64,000 nucleotides of DNA from a bacterium (GTDB taxonomy: Bacteria; Zixibacteria; MSB-5A5; GN15; FEB-12). This document shows, piece after piece, positions 43,044-51,366 of this stretch (the stretch's first letter is position 1; the number at the start of each line of letters is the position of its first letter). The position numbers and the translations under genes are program-made. The stretch lies in NCBI GenBank assembly GCA_016708025.1, contig JADJGQ010000002.1, positions 868,001 through 932,000 on the forward strand. Reading direction: 5' to 3'. The notes under the pieces were generated by a model. The model worked only from the letters and a program-made list of their open reading frames with translations. It was not told the origin of the DNA and did no database searches.

Positions 43044-45530
43044 CTATCGGCAGGGTGCAAGTTCTGGCGAGCCTGTTTGAGTCAGATATGCAATCAGGAC
43101 CGACAGATCAGACAAGTCCACTCCGCCCGAGCCGTCAGTGTTCGCCTCTGCAGGGCACGGTAGTGGATAGCTGGGTGTGAGTATCAAGTAAGCAATCACG
43201 AACGTAAGATCGAGCAAATCTGGAGTCTGTGAAATGGAACCGCTCGGATTGCCAGTCGTACCAATACAACAGCAGGCATCGCCAATGCCATCGTTGTTGG
43301 TGTCTTCCTGGCCGGGATTCGCGATGAGCGGGCAGTTGTCATTTATATCAAGTAGACCATCCGAGTCCCGATCGGCGGACGGGCCGGCCAATTTGGCCAC
43401 GAAAGCATCTGCATTGCCTTGATAGGGCTGATATGGATCTGGAAACGGTAGCTTTCCTCCCCATGTTGTCATCCCGGTAACGTATGTGTTGCCGTCGCCA
43501 TCAGCGGCAATGGCATAAGCCTCCTCCCAAGCATCTGAACCAGATTGAGGCAAAAGGTAGCCGGTGTAAAGGAGACTTTCTCCTCCGGAAGAAACCGCGA
43601 CCACCATAATATCATTCGTATACGATTGTGGTTGAGAAGAAGAACCAGGGCGCGGCCACAGGCCAGTATCATGATAACCGGCTATATAGATGTTTCCGGC
43701 AGAATCGAGGGCCACACTATTGGCGAAATCATGCCTCGGTCCGCCGATATAGGTACTAAAGTACAGACTGGTACCATCAGCGGAAAACTTGGTCAAGAAC
43801 ATGTCGAAGTAACTCTCGTCTCCAGTTTGTGGTTGCAGCGGATTCGCTAGTGGAAACCCCTCACCGCCTGTTTTCCCTACAACATATGCGCTGCCGCCAC
43901 TATCCACTGCTATGTCATTTGCCTCGTCCCAGTAGAGCCCGCCCAGGTATGTGCTGTAGATCAGACTACTACCGTCACCGGAGAATCTGGCGACGAAGGC
44001 ATCTTCACCACCGCCGTAAGTCATCTGAATTGCATTCTGTATAGGAAAGTCGGTTGACTTGGTATCTCCCGTAACGTAGGCGTTACCGGCGTCACTAACT
44101 GCAATGGCATGTCCATATTCACTGTCGCCACCGCCAAAGTACGTACTATAAACCAGGCTTCCACCATCAACTGCTAACTTTGCCACAAAAACGTCAAAGT
44201 TGCCCGTCTTTGCCGCTTTCAGAGGATTCTGCAAGGGAAAGTCTACGCAATTGGTTGATCCTATCACATAGCAATTGCCATTCGCGTCAACGTCGATCCC
44301 GGTTCCATCCTCTATATCTCTAATACTGAAGTCATAGATGCTACCGCCAAGGCAGGTACCAAACAGTAGACTGTTCCCCGCGGCGGAGAGCTTGACCACA
44401 AACGCATCGGTCGCCCCCTGGAGTGTTTGAAAGGGGTTCACGGTCGGGAAATCCGGAGAATACGTTGTTCCCGTTACATAAGCGTTGCCTTCAGTATCAA
44501 GCGCCACATCGTTGCCTCCATCAGCCGAGTCTCCGCCGATGAAGGTACTGAAGACCAGACCATCGCCTGCAGGATTGAGCTTGGTTACAAAGATATCCGA
44601 ACTTCCCTGATGTGTCTGGTATGGATCAAGAACAGGGAAACCTGCGGAGGATGTATTGCCAGTTACATATGCGCAGCCATCAGCATCAACCGCGATGCCG
44701 TACCCCTTGTCCTCAGCACTGCTCCCGAGATACGTCCCGTACACCAGGACCCATGTGCCAGTTGCCGCCTCAGCGGACGTTTTCATCGCCCCTCTCATCT
44801 CACTCTCCGTCACCGGCAGTACTCCCGCGAAGCGCATCTCGCCAAATGTGGTCTGGAGCGTGGCCATGCCGTCGCTCTCATTCGTCACGGACAGCGCGCC
44901 GCGATACTCCGTCTTCACCTGCGCAAGGCTCGACTCAGTTGCCGCCGTCAGGCGACATTCCATCTTCCCATCCCGCGCGCCAAACGAGGCATCCACTCCG
45001 GGGTAAAGCTGCTGGTAGGTGATCCCACTGAAATTGGGAACATCGGTGTGCCAGTTCGATCGCTCATCGCCGATGAAGTAATTGCACTTGTACTCCAGTT
45101 CATCCAGCCCGACAACCTGTGCATCGGGACTCGCTCCTACAAACTGCGCCTTGAGCATGATCGATTCGACAGAATCTCGCTCTTGATGCAACTGGTCCGC
45201 GGGGTCGATCTGCCGTGGTCCCAAGCCGGCCGCCAGTGCACCCTCGCTCGATTGTGGAAGGGGAATATGTCTGCTGAACTGGTAGTAGATGCCGTCTTTG
45301 GTGAACCACATGGTGGCGCCGCCGGCATCGGCCCGGAATAGAATGGAATCCGGCCACTGCCCCATATTCTTGGTGAAGGCAGTTGGCATGGATGAAGCTG
45401 AGGATGTGACTCTCAGATCATCGCCACCGGACATTACCGCAGAAATTGGACTCGAGTTACCGGCGTAGATTATTGTCGCCGACAACAGACAGAGCATGAA
45501 GATTGACACGAGCGATGAACGTAGATACAT
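43044..45530 (-). CDS. Exported SBBP beta-propeller repeat protein with thrombospondin-3 and dockerin regions
   Basis: 828 residues, ATG 45530 with GGGAGG upstream. Signal peptide, then the N-terminal domain common to SBBP proteins (about 50-255; 'FTKNMGQWPDSILFRADAGGATMWFTKDGIYY', LEYKCNYFIGDERSNW). About eight SBBP repeats follow (about 260-680; 'YGIAVDADGCAYVTGNTSSAGFP', FVTKLNPAGDGLVFSTFIGG, and similar). Then come a calcium-binding thrombospondin type 3 repeat (DSDGLLDINDNCPLIANPGQEDTNNDGIGDAC) and two dockerin-like half repeats (DLLDLTFVIAYL and EANTDGSGGVDLSDLSVLIAYL). It is probably a surface or extracellular matrix component held by dockerin-type interactions. Confidence 0.9.
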   Translation of the reverse strand: MYLRSSLVSIFMLCLLSATIIYAGNSSPISAVMSGGDDLRVTSSASSMPTAFTKNMGQWPDSILFRADAGGATMWFTKDGIYYQFSRHIPLPQSSEGALAAGLGPRQIDPADQLHQERDSVESIMLKAQFVGASPDAQVVGLDELEYKCNYFIGDERSNWHTDVPNFSGITYQQLYPGVDASFGARDGKMECRLTAATESSLAQVKTEYRGALSVTNESDGMATLQTTFGEMRFAGVLPVTESEMRGAMKTSAEAATGTWVLVYGTYLGSSAEDKGYGIAVDADGCAYVTGNTSSAGFPVLDPYQTHQGSSDIFVTKLNPAGDGLVFSTFIGGDSADGGNDVALDTEGNAYVTGTTYSPDFPTVNPFQTLQGATDAFVVKLSAAGNSLLFGTCLGGSIYDFSIRDIEDGTGIDVDANGNCYVIGSTNCVDFPLQNPLKAAKTGNFDVFVAKLAVDGGSLVYSTYFGGGDSEYGHAIAVSDAGNAYVTGDTKSTDFPIQNAIQMTYGGGEDAFVARFSGDGSSLIYSTYLGGLYWDEANDIAVDSGGSAYVVGKTGGEGFPLANPLQPQTGDESYFDMFLTKFSADGTSLYFSTYIGGPRHDFANSVALDSAGNIYIAGYHDTGLWPRPGSSSQPQSYTNDIMVVAVSSGGESLLYTGYLLPQSGSDAWEEAYAIAADGDGNTYVTGMTTWGGKLPFPDPYQPYQGNADAFVAKLAGPSADRDSDGLLDINDNCPLIANPGQEDTNNDGIGDACCCIGTTGNPSGSISQTPDLLDLTFVIAYLILTPSYPLPCPAEANTDGSGGVDLSDLSVLIAYLTQTGSPELAPCR

Positions 45531-45586
45531 AACGCCTCCCAGAAAAACAGTCGATTGACCTTAGAGCGCCAGTTGGGTAACACCAA

Positions 45587-45615
45587 AATATACATTGTTA
45601 CCTATAATGATGCAA
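45587..45615 (-). promoter_or_regulatory. Promoter of the SBBP gene
   Basis: On the minus strand TTGCAT (45615-45610), 17-base spacer, TATATT (45592-45587). The predicted start near 45580 gives a leader of about 50 bases. It sits in the 89-base gap after the beta-helix/dockerin gene, so the SBBP gene has its own promoter. Confidence 0.6.
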
Positions 45616-45619
45616 TAGT

Positions 45620-46765
45620 CTACTCGCACCCCACCTGCAACTGGATCCCCGAGGTCGTCATGAATGAGATCATGAGCGACAGATCCGACAGGTCGATCTT
45701 GCAGTCCCCGGTCAGGTCGGCAAGCATCTTCGGCGAAATCTCCGGCCGCGGAGTCTGCACCAGATACGCGATCAGCAAACTGAGATCCGACAGATCAGTC
45801 GAATGGCTGTGGTTTATATCCCCAAGTTTCCAGGTCCAGAACTCTTTCACACTCGACATCGCCCCCAACCCGGTTTTGTCGCGCGAGGTCACCCGCCAAT
45901 AATAGTGCGTGCCGAAAACCAGCGAATCAACCAGCGGCAAATTGGTCGCCAGCAATGAATCGCGCACCAGCGCAAACGAGAAATTCGCCCGGTCCGAAAG
46001 CTCCAGTTTATACCGCACCGTGTCCGACGGGTCAGGGTCATACGATGCCTGCCATGTCAGCGTGGGCAAGAGCGTGAAGATCGGTTTGTTGTTCGGAAGC
46101 GGCGGATAGTCCAGCATCGGCGCGGTTGGCGCCTCGGGCGTGCCATTCACCAGGAACTGCGCGAGGTCGGTCCAGGCGGAATACTCGAAACCGTCAAACG
46201 CCCGCGCGCGCCAGAAATAGCGGCAGTTCTCCGCGAGCGGATCGACAATCTGGCCGCCGGTCGAATCCGCGGTCTGCGCCACGCCTGTCAGATTGATATC
46301 CGGTCCGGATACGCAGTCGGTATCATGGAACCCGGCGAACTCATAGGTGAGCGGATCAGCCTCGGCATCCGCGCCGTTGGTGAGCCAGAGTATCGGGGTC
46401 GACCCAACGACCGTTAGATTCGTTGGAGCGCGAAGCACCGGCGATGTCGGCACCGAGTTCATGCGGAAGGAGGTCTGATACCAATCGGACCAGGCGAGCG
46501 TGTTGTGCACGCGCAACCTGAGATAATAGGTCTGACCATCGAGCAGCGCAGAGCCATCATATACGACAAACGTATCCGATGATGCAAACGGCGCGGGATT
46601 CCACTTCTCGGCAAACTGCCAGTCATTGTCCGTCCCAACAGCGATGAGGAAGGAGTCCTGTCCAACTGCTTCGGGATCGGAGTATTGCCACTGGAACTGC
46701 GGAAGTGGATTCAGCTGGTTTTGATAGGCGGTGAGGCCGTCAATTCTAAATGAATCAACGACTGG
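45620..46765 (-). CDS. C-terminal part of the beta-helix protein: Fn3-like and dockerin domains (frameshifted)
   Basis: The frame is open from the frameshift at 46764 to the stop at 45620; a naive start would be ATG 46516, which has no ribosome site. It encodes Fn3-like segments (VGTDNDWQFAEKWNPAPF...TYYLRLRVHNTLAWSDW; then YFWRARAFDGFEYSAWTDL and YYWRVTSRDKTGLG). It ends with a complete type I dockerin pair: GDINHSHSTDLSDLSLLIAYLVQ and ADLTGDCKIDLSDLSLMISFM, each with the Ca2+-loop Asp/Asn pattern. The first Fn3 segment matches one inside the N-terminal part of the protein, which confirms that the two pieces belong together. Confidence 0.85.
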   Translation of the reverse strand, partial: PVVDSFRIDGLTAYQNQLNPLPQFQWQYSDPEAVGQDSFLIAVGTDNDWQFAEKWNPAPFASSDTFVVYDGSALLDGQTYYLRLRVHNTLAWSDWYQTSFRMNSVPTSPVLRAPTNLTVVGSTPILWLTNGADAEADPLTYEFAGFHDTDCVSGPDINLTGVAQTADSTGGQIVDPLAENCRYFWRARAFDGFEYSAWTDLAQFLVNGTPEAPTAPMLDYPPLPNNKPIFTLLPTLTWQASYDPDPSDTVRYKLELSDRANFSFALVRDSLLATNLPLVDSLVFGTHYYWRVTSRDKTGLGAMSSVKEFWTWKLGDINHSHSTDLSDLSLLIAYLVQTPRPEISPKMLADLTGDCKIDLSDLSLMISFMTTSGIQLQVGCE

Positions 46766-49077
46766 GGACGTATGACATTTTGGACGGTAATGTGAACTAA
46801 TTCCGAGTCAGCCAATTCACCATCACTGGCGATGAACAGGACATCATACTCTCCGGCCTGTGCAAAGGTTGGCGTCCAGGAAAAGTTGCCATGTCCGTTT
46901 GTGCTGTCGAAGAATGCAGAACCGGGCAGATGAGCAGGAACTTCAAGCGACGGAGTTGTTCCATTGGCGTCTGTAGCTGAGATATTGAATGACAGTTGGA
47001 CTCCTTCATTCACTGTCTTTGGCCCAATGGGAGCCAATACTGGCGGTGCAACTATCGGAAAATAAGGGATGGCACCCATGTCATTTCGTGAACCGTCTGG
47101 GTCATTGTATACCGGATTGGGGTCACCAGAGTTGATACAGGGCGATACTACTTGGAGAGAATAATCCTTAGTCGCGATGTTCTTGAACAATGCGTCTTGC
47201 GTGACATTGCCGGATCCCGGTATACAACCATTTGCATAATTTGCCAAATTATCAAAGAGGCAATTGTATTCGACAGTCATTTCACCATGAAAGGCATATA
47301 CTGGTGCGCCGAAGATGATATTGTTGCGAATATAAACGCTTCCTGCGCTCTGCTTAGCTATGCCGCCATATGTGATCACACGAATTGTATTGTTGTAAAC
47401 CTGCAAATTATTGACCGTGCCCAGCAGTCTAATATCTCCGATGCCTTGGTTGTCATACATCAAGTTGTAACAGATAGTATCACTCTGACTGCCGCTGCCG
47501 TCACTACCAACATGGATCGCGGAACCATATCCGAATCCCGTGTTTCCGAATATTCGATTTCCTCTTATCAGAGAACCGAAAGTAGTATTTAGGCTAATGC
47601 CTCCTCCAGCATTACCTTCGTGCGAGTTACCGGTTATAATATTCCCGAGAACAGCCAAAGATGTATTTGCACAGATGATGCCACCTTCAACTCCGCCAGT
47701 GATAGTAAATCCTGAAATCTCGGCCCGTCTTATCTGAGTATTAGTAATCCGAATAGTTGCCAGTTCTGAACTCTGACCTCGGATAATTGTAATCTCCGGT
47801 CCCCCACTACTCGTAAGCGTTATCGCCTTACCTTGTACCAAGAGATTTTCCACATACTCACCCGGCGCTACTAGCACCGTGTCGCCTTCAGATGCAGAAT
47901 CTATCGCCATCTGGATTGTTGTGAAATCTGAAGGTACGGCTATGGACTTGGGAAGCCACACAACGAAAGATATTCCAGCCCACTCACTCCAGCTAGTGCC
48001 ATCGCTAACGCGACAGCGCAGGAAGTACTGTTCCTTATCCTGCAATGGCGCACCAGAGTACATTACCGAAGTCGATGAATCATTAACCTGTCCACTAGCC
48101 CACATTTCGGCAGTCGACCATTCATTGTTTGTTCCCACTTCGATCTCGTAGGCTGACTGAACCACGCCACCTGTATCCAAAAAGGCCCAGACCACTTCCG
48201 GAGTCAGCGAGCTGGTACGTGCTCCACTCAGTCTTGGTGACACTGTAAGTGAAAAACAAATCGGGTAATTTGTTCCACCGAGCCCGGACAAAGGATACGC
48301 CCCAATGTCGTTTCTGGTCCCGTCGGGGTCATTGTAAGCCGGATCAGGATTGCCAGCGTCTACACAGGGACTATTAGGTAACAGGCGAAAATCTCTCAAG
48401 GTAGCGTCTACGAACAGTGGGTTAAGAACTAACGATGGAAACCCTGGGTCAGCTAAGTTAAGATAATTAGCACCATTGCCAAAGACGTCGTTGAAGGCAA
48501 GTACCGGCGTTCCGCTTCCAGCTGCAATACCGTAGTTGACATTGAAAGCTATAATGTTGTTTTCCACAATCGCCGAAGATGAATAGGTCGCAATTCCGCC
48601 ATTAGCTCCAAAACAGATTGTGTTGTTGGAAAATTGCGCCGGACCCTCAATTACGGCCGCTGCCCAACTCGGATATGTTTGATCAATCAGGATATTTCCT
48701 CTGATAGTAGGGGCGCTTCCAGGGCTAGAGCGTATTGCAATTGGGCCTCCCTCAAATGTAAAACCTTCAAGAATAGCGTCCGCGGACTCACTACCGGAAA
48801 ATAGCACCGTAGGATCGCTTTGACTATTTGAGATAGCACCAATGACCTTGGTCAACAACGGTCCCTGGGACGATTTGACAATCACATCCTTGCCATTAAA
48901 AGAGAACCTCTCATTGTACGTACCCGGCGCAACGAGTACCATATCGCCGTTGACCGCGGCGTTGATACCCGCCTGGATCGTCGGCTGTTGTGAGGGGACA
49001 TAGATTGTGGCTGAATACGAAGACGCGACGGCGCAGCATAGCACCATCAAAGTGATGAAAATAGCGAACCTGTGCAT
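46711..49077 (-). CDS. Exported right-handed beta-helix protein, N-terminal part (frameshifted)
   Basis: Signal peptide (to SSYSA), then two copies of a module made of a pectate-lyase-like beta-helix ('IYVPSQQPTIQAGINAAVNGDMVLVAPGTYNE' at about 25; 'IAVPSDFTTIQMAIDSASEGDTVLVAPGEYVE' at about 385). The first copy is followed by an Fn3-like segment (IEVGTNNEWSTAEMWASG...YFLRCRVSDGTSWSEWAG), and a cadherin-like domain begins near 695. The frame ends with an unrelated tail (LTASPPIKTS). Adding one base to the GGGG run at 46764-46767 (CCCC on the coding strand) reads NVIRPPVVDSFRIDGLTAYQ and continues to the stop at 45620, giving about 1152 residues. No catalytic residues are evident, so a surface or adhesive role is more likely than lyase activity. 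Confidence 0.85.
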   Translation of the reverse strand: MHRFAIFITLMVLCCAVASSYSATIYVPSQQPTIQAGINAAVNGDMVLVAPGTYNERFSFNGKDVIVKSSQGPLLTKVIGAISNSQSDPTVLFSGSESADAILEGFTFEGGPIAIRSSPGSAPTIRGNILIDQTYPSWAAAVIEGPAQFSNNTICFGANGGIATYSSSAIVENNIIAFNVNYGIAAGSGTPVLAFNDVFGNGANYLNLADPGFPSLVLNPLFVDATLRDFRLLPNSPCVDAGNPDPAYNDPDGTRNDIGAYPLSGLGGTNYPICFSLTVSPRLSGARTSSLTPEVVWAFLDTGGVVQSAYEIEVGTNNEWSTAEMWASGQVNDSSTSVMYSGAPLQDKEQYFLRCRVSDGTSWSEWAGISFVVWLPKSIAVPSDFTTIQMAIDSASEGDTVLVAPGEYVENLLVQGKAITLTSSGGPEITIIRGQSSELATIRITNTQIRRAEISGFTITGGVEGGIICANTSLAVLGNIITGNSHEGNAGGGISLNTTFGSLIRGNRIFGNTGFGYGSAIHVGSDGSGSQSDTICYNLMYDNQGIGDIRLLGTVNNLQVYNNTIRVITYGGIAKQSAGSVYIRNNIIFGAPVYAFHGEMTVEYNCLFDNLANYANGCIPGSGNVTQDALFKNIATKDYSLQVVSPCINSGDPNPVYNDPDGSRNDMGAIPYFPIVAPPVLAPIGPKTVNEGVQLSFNISATDANGTTPSLEVPAHLPGSAFFDSTNGHGNFSWTPTFAQAGEYDVLFIASDGELADSELVHITVQNVIRPQSLIHLELTASPPIKTS

Positions 49078-49117
49078 GAGCTCTCCCCGAGCGGTTAGTA
49101 CTGTGTTATGTGGATTC

Positions 49118-49146
49118 AGTATACAACATTACGCGGCGATAGTCAA
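49118..49146 (-). promoter_or_regulatory. Promoter of the beta-helix gene
   Basis: On the minus strand TTGACT (49146-49141), 17-base spacer, TATACT (49123-49118). Predicted start about 49111, leader about 34 bases, with GGGGAGAG before ATG 49077. Confidence 0.7.
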
Positions 49147-49152
49147 GGGGGG

Positions 49153-49202
49153 TGGATCCCAGCTTTCGCTGGGATGAGGCGCGAGAGGGCCGCTGGGATG
49201 AG
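49153..49202. repeat. Small dispersed-type palindromic repeat
   Basis: GGATCCCAGC-TTTC-GCTGGGATGAG forms a hairpin, and CGCTGGGATGAG recurs at 49167-49178 and 49191-49202. The 'ATCCCAGC-GAAA-GCTGGGAT' palindrome is a type seen scattered between genes in many bacterial genomes. It lies after the phosphoesterase stop and has no U-tract. Confidence 0.5.
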
Positions 49203-49234
49203 TTTTCTAATGCATTGCCAAGTACTGACGGTAA

Positions 49235-50365
49235 TCAGTTCTTGAATTGCAGCGGCGTCAACTCGCCGCTTTTCGAGACGCGATAGAATCGACCCTTCTC
49301 CCAAACCAGCGCCTGAAAACCGTGCAGCGCCTCAACATCCACATCGATCGCGATCACCTTGCCATCGTGAAAGAGCGAAAGCGTATCATGTTCGGTATGT
49401 CCGACCACCACCTGATCGACATCGCACAGCGCAAGCACCGAATCGATCAGAGCAGTCGGAGCGGCAGGGTAGGACCCCTCAATCCCTTCAGTATATCCGC
49501 GATACCAGAGCGGGCCGAATGAGCCATACAACCGTTTGGTCGGAGCGTCAAAGTAGAGGCTCACCGATGACAGATCCAGTCCGTCGCGGGCGGCTTCATT
49601 GATCTCACCAATACTTGCTCTGCTTTTCACGAACTCCGGCATCAATCCACCATGCACAAAGAGGGTGCGGTCGAGTCGCAACAGCGCATGTTTGGAACGG
49701 AGCCACCGGCCAAGTTCTGTCTCCGGTCCGAAAAGCTCATCGTATTTGAAGCGCGACCGCCGCGCAATCCCTTCAGTGTACCGTTCATTCAGATACCGAA
49801 GATCCCCGCGCATCACCATCAGTTCATGATTCCCCAACAGAAAGTGCACTGCGCCACCCGCGGCCGATGCTTCCTGTTCGAGGCGATAGATCAGCCAGAG
49901 GCACTCGGTGACATTCGGACCGCGATCGAAAACATCCCCGACTATGACCAGATGACCGTCGCCAAATGACCACGTGAGGTCAGTGTCGATCACTTTCGCC
50001 GCTGTCAGTAACTCGACGAGGCTACTGTATTCCCCATGGATATCACTCACTGCAAACAACTTGGTGATTTGCTCGAACTGGTCCGGCTGTGGCAGATGCC
50101 GACCGACCGGGATCCGATAGTCAACTGCAGAATCTTTGCAGAATCCGGTGAAGCGGATCGTATCCCGCGCCACGAACTGGCGAGTCGATAGTGCGCTGTC
50201 GCAGAAGTAGATCACCTGGGCAGTCGTATCATTCTGCCAGAATATGTGCGGACCATCATCTGTCGACAGCTTGACCGCGGCGCTATCTGGCTCCGCGGCG
50301 CGCAACAGTGAAGACAGGATGGCTAGAAGAATTGCATGGGCGATGCTTCGAAGAAACTGTTTCAT
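49235..50365 (-). CDS. Exported calcineurin-like phosphatase (Shewanella-like PPP type)
   Basis: 376 residues with an N-terminal signal peptide (MKQFLRSIAHAILLAILSSLLRAAEP). The metallophosphatase core has the PPP motifs in order: VSDIHGE (GDxHG-like), GDVFDRGPN (GDxxDRG), LLGNHELM (GNHE) and VVGHTEHD (H ligand). Insert sequences fit the Shelphs group of bacterial PPP phosphatases, which act on phosphotyrosine or phosphoserine and can be periplasmic. It starts 13 bases after the stop of the surface-repeat gene on the same strand, forming a two-gene unit. Confidence 0.9.
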   Translation of the reverse strand: MKQFLRSIAHAILLAILSSLLRAAEPDSAAVKLSTDDGPHIFWQNDTTAQVIYFCDSALSTRQFVARDTIRFTGFCKDSAVDYRIPVGRHLPQPDQFEQITKLFAVSDIHGEYSSLVELLTAAKVIDTDLTWSFGDGHLVIVGDVFDRGPNVTECLWLIYRLEQEASAAGGAVHFLLGNHELMVMRGDLRYLNERYTEGIARRSRFKYDELFGPETELGRWLRSKHALLRLDRTLFVHGGLMPEFVKSRASIGEINEAARDGLDLSSVSLYFDAPTKRLYGSFGPLWYRGYTEGIEGSYPAAPTALIDSVLALCDVDQVVVGHTEHDTLSLFHDGKVIAIDVDVEALHGFQALVWEKGRFYRVSKSGELTPLQFKN

Positions 50366-50378
50366 GCTCTCGATCCGA

Positions 50379-50877
50379 TCAGAACGACCAGTTGATTATC
50401 GGGAAGACCGGGAACTGGCCCCCCTGCTTGATGATATTCACCAGCCCTATCTGCAGACCGTTCATCGTCACTGCATAGTTGACGAACCCGAGCTGGAATC
50501 CGCTGGCGTGGCCGGCATAGTTAACCACACCCCACTGGAATCCCTCAAATTTCCCTTTCGTGATATTGATTCCGGTTCCTTGCCATCCGACAAAGTCGGC
50601 ATCATTCAGTCCGACCAGTCCCCATTGCACGCCCTTGGACTGACCCGAGGTTGAATGGCTGACCAGACCCCAGTCTAATCCGCTAACATGCGTGTTCTTG
50701 CCATAGATCAGGCTGAGCCGTATTCCTGCTATGGCGTTACTCTCCGACACTATCTGGACTGGTGTAAACAACGATAGCTGAATTGGCTTCTCCCGGGCCA
50801 TTACCGGCGAGCGCAAGATCAGCGCGAAAAGGCGCCAAAATCTTTTTTTTCGTCCAGCGGCAGCCCCAGGTCATCAT
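50379..50877 (-). CDS. Surface-repeat protein of the LA_2272 type, signal peptide frame broken at a T8 tract
   Basis: The mature part (in frame from 50816) consists of short repeats 'GLDWGLVS', 'GVQWGLVG', 'GFQWGVVN', 'GFQLGFVN', 'GLQIGLVN', typical of LA_2272-type surface repeat proteins, which form beta structures of unknown role. Its open frame starts with a TTG in the middle of what should be a signal peptide. If the eight-base run at 50843-50850 (A8 in the coding sense) had seven bases, translation from the ATGs at 50877/50874 would read MMTWGCRWTKKRFWRLFALILRSPVMA, a good signal peptide with a cleavable end. The annotated range includes this reconstructed start. Confidence 0.7.
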
Positions 50878-50994
50878 GAAAGTTCTGAGGCGTTCTGGAC
50901 TCAACCTGTCGAGGGTTGTAGAAGAAACCCAACCTAAACACTCGAGAACATGCACTTCTTAGGCCGATCGGAATGCGATAATTTTCGCATGATG

Positions 50995-51108
50995 CTACTG
51001 AGCCTTCTTTGGCTGCTTGTCCTGTCTGTCCTTTTCGTGCTGTTGGTCTTTGGACTGTTTCTGCTTCTGGCTTTTTTCTTTGTCCTTTTTGCCGCCTTTG
51101 TCACCCAT
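50995..51108 (-). CDS. 37-residue lysine/aspartate-rich protein
   Basis: A short gene starting MGDKGGKKDKEK and ending QPKKAQ, with AAAGGAG 8 bases before ATG 51108. Of 37 residues more than half are K, D, E, Q or R, and there is no hydrophobic core, so it is probably disordered. Small MGDK-starting charged proteins of this kind are found annotated as hypothetical in many bacteria. On the plus strand the same DNA gives an apparent hydrophobic 63-codon ORF, which is the shadow. The strong ribosome site and length support the minus-strand reading. Confidence 0.75.
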   Translation of the reverse strand: MGDKGGKKDKEKSQKQKQSKDQQHEKDRQDKQPKKAQ

Positions 51109-51366
51109 GGTAGGGCTCCTTTCGATCTGCAGGTTGATTAAAAGAACGCTGCCATAATCAAACTGGCTCAGTTCCCCTTCAGATTTATCGTAGACGCATT
51201 CGTTCGTGCATGCGCCGAATCATGCCCATCACGTTCGATCAGTTGCTGTTACACCATATTACGATGCAAAGTTCAGGATAAAGTCGGCTCACTCCTACAA
51301 GTATTTACGACACAGGACAGCATCACCCCAATGCTGCCCTGTATCTTTTTGGTTCGTGAAGCGGGG

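Noticed and set aside
50950..51141. 63-residue hydrophobic plus-strand ORF
   Set aside because: Reverse complement of the lysine-rich small gene, which has the better ribosome site.
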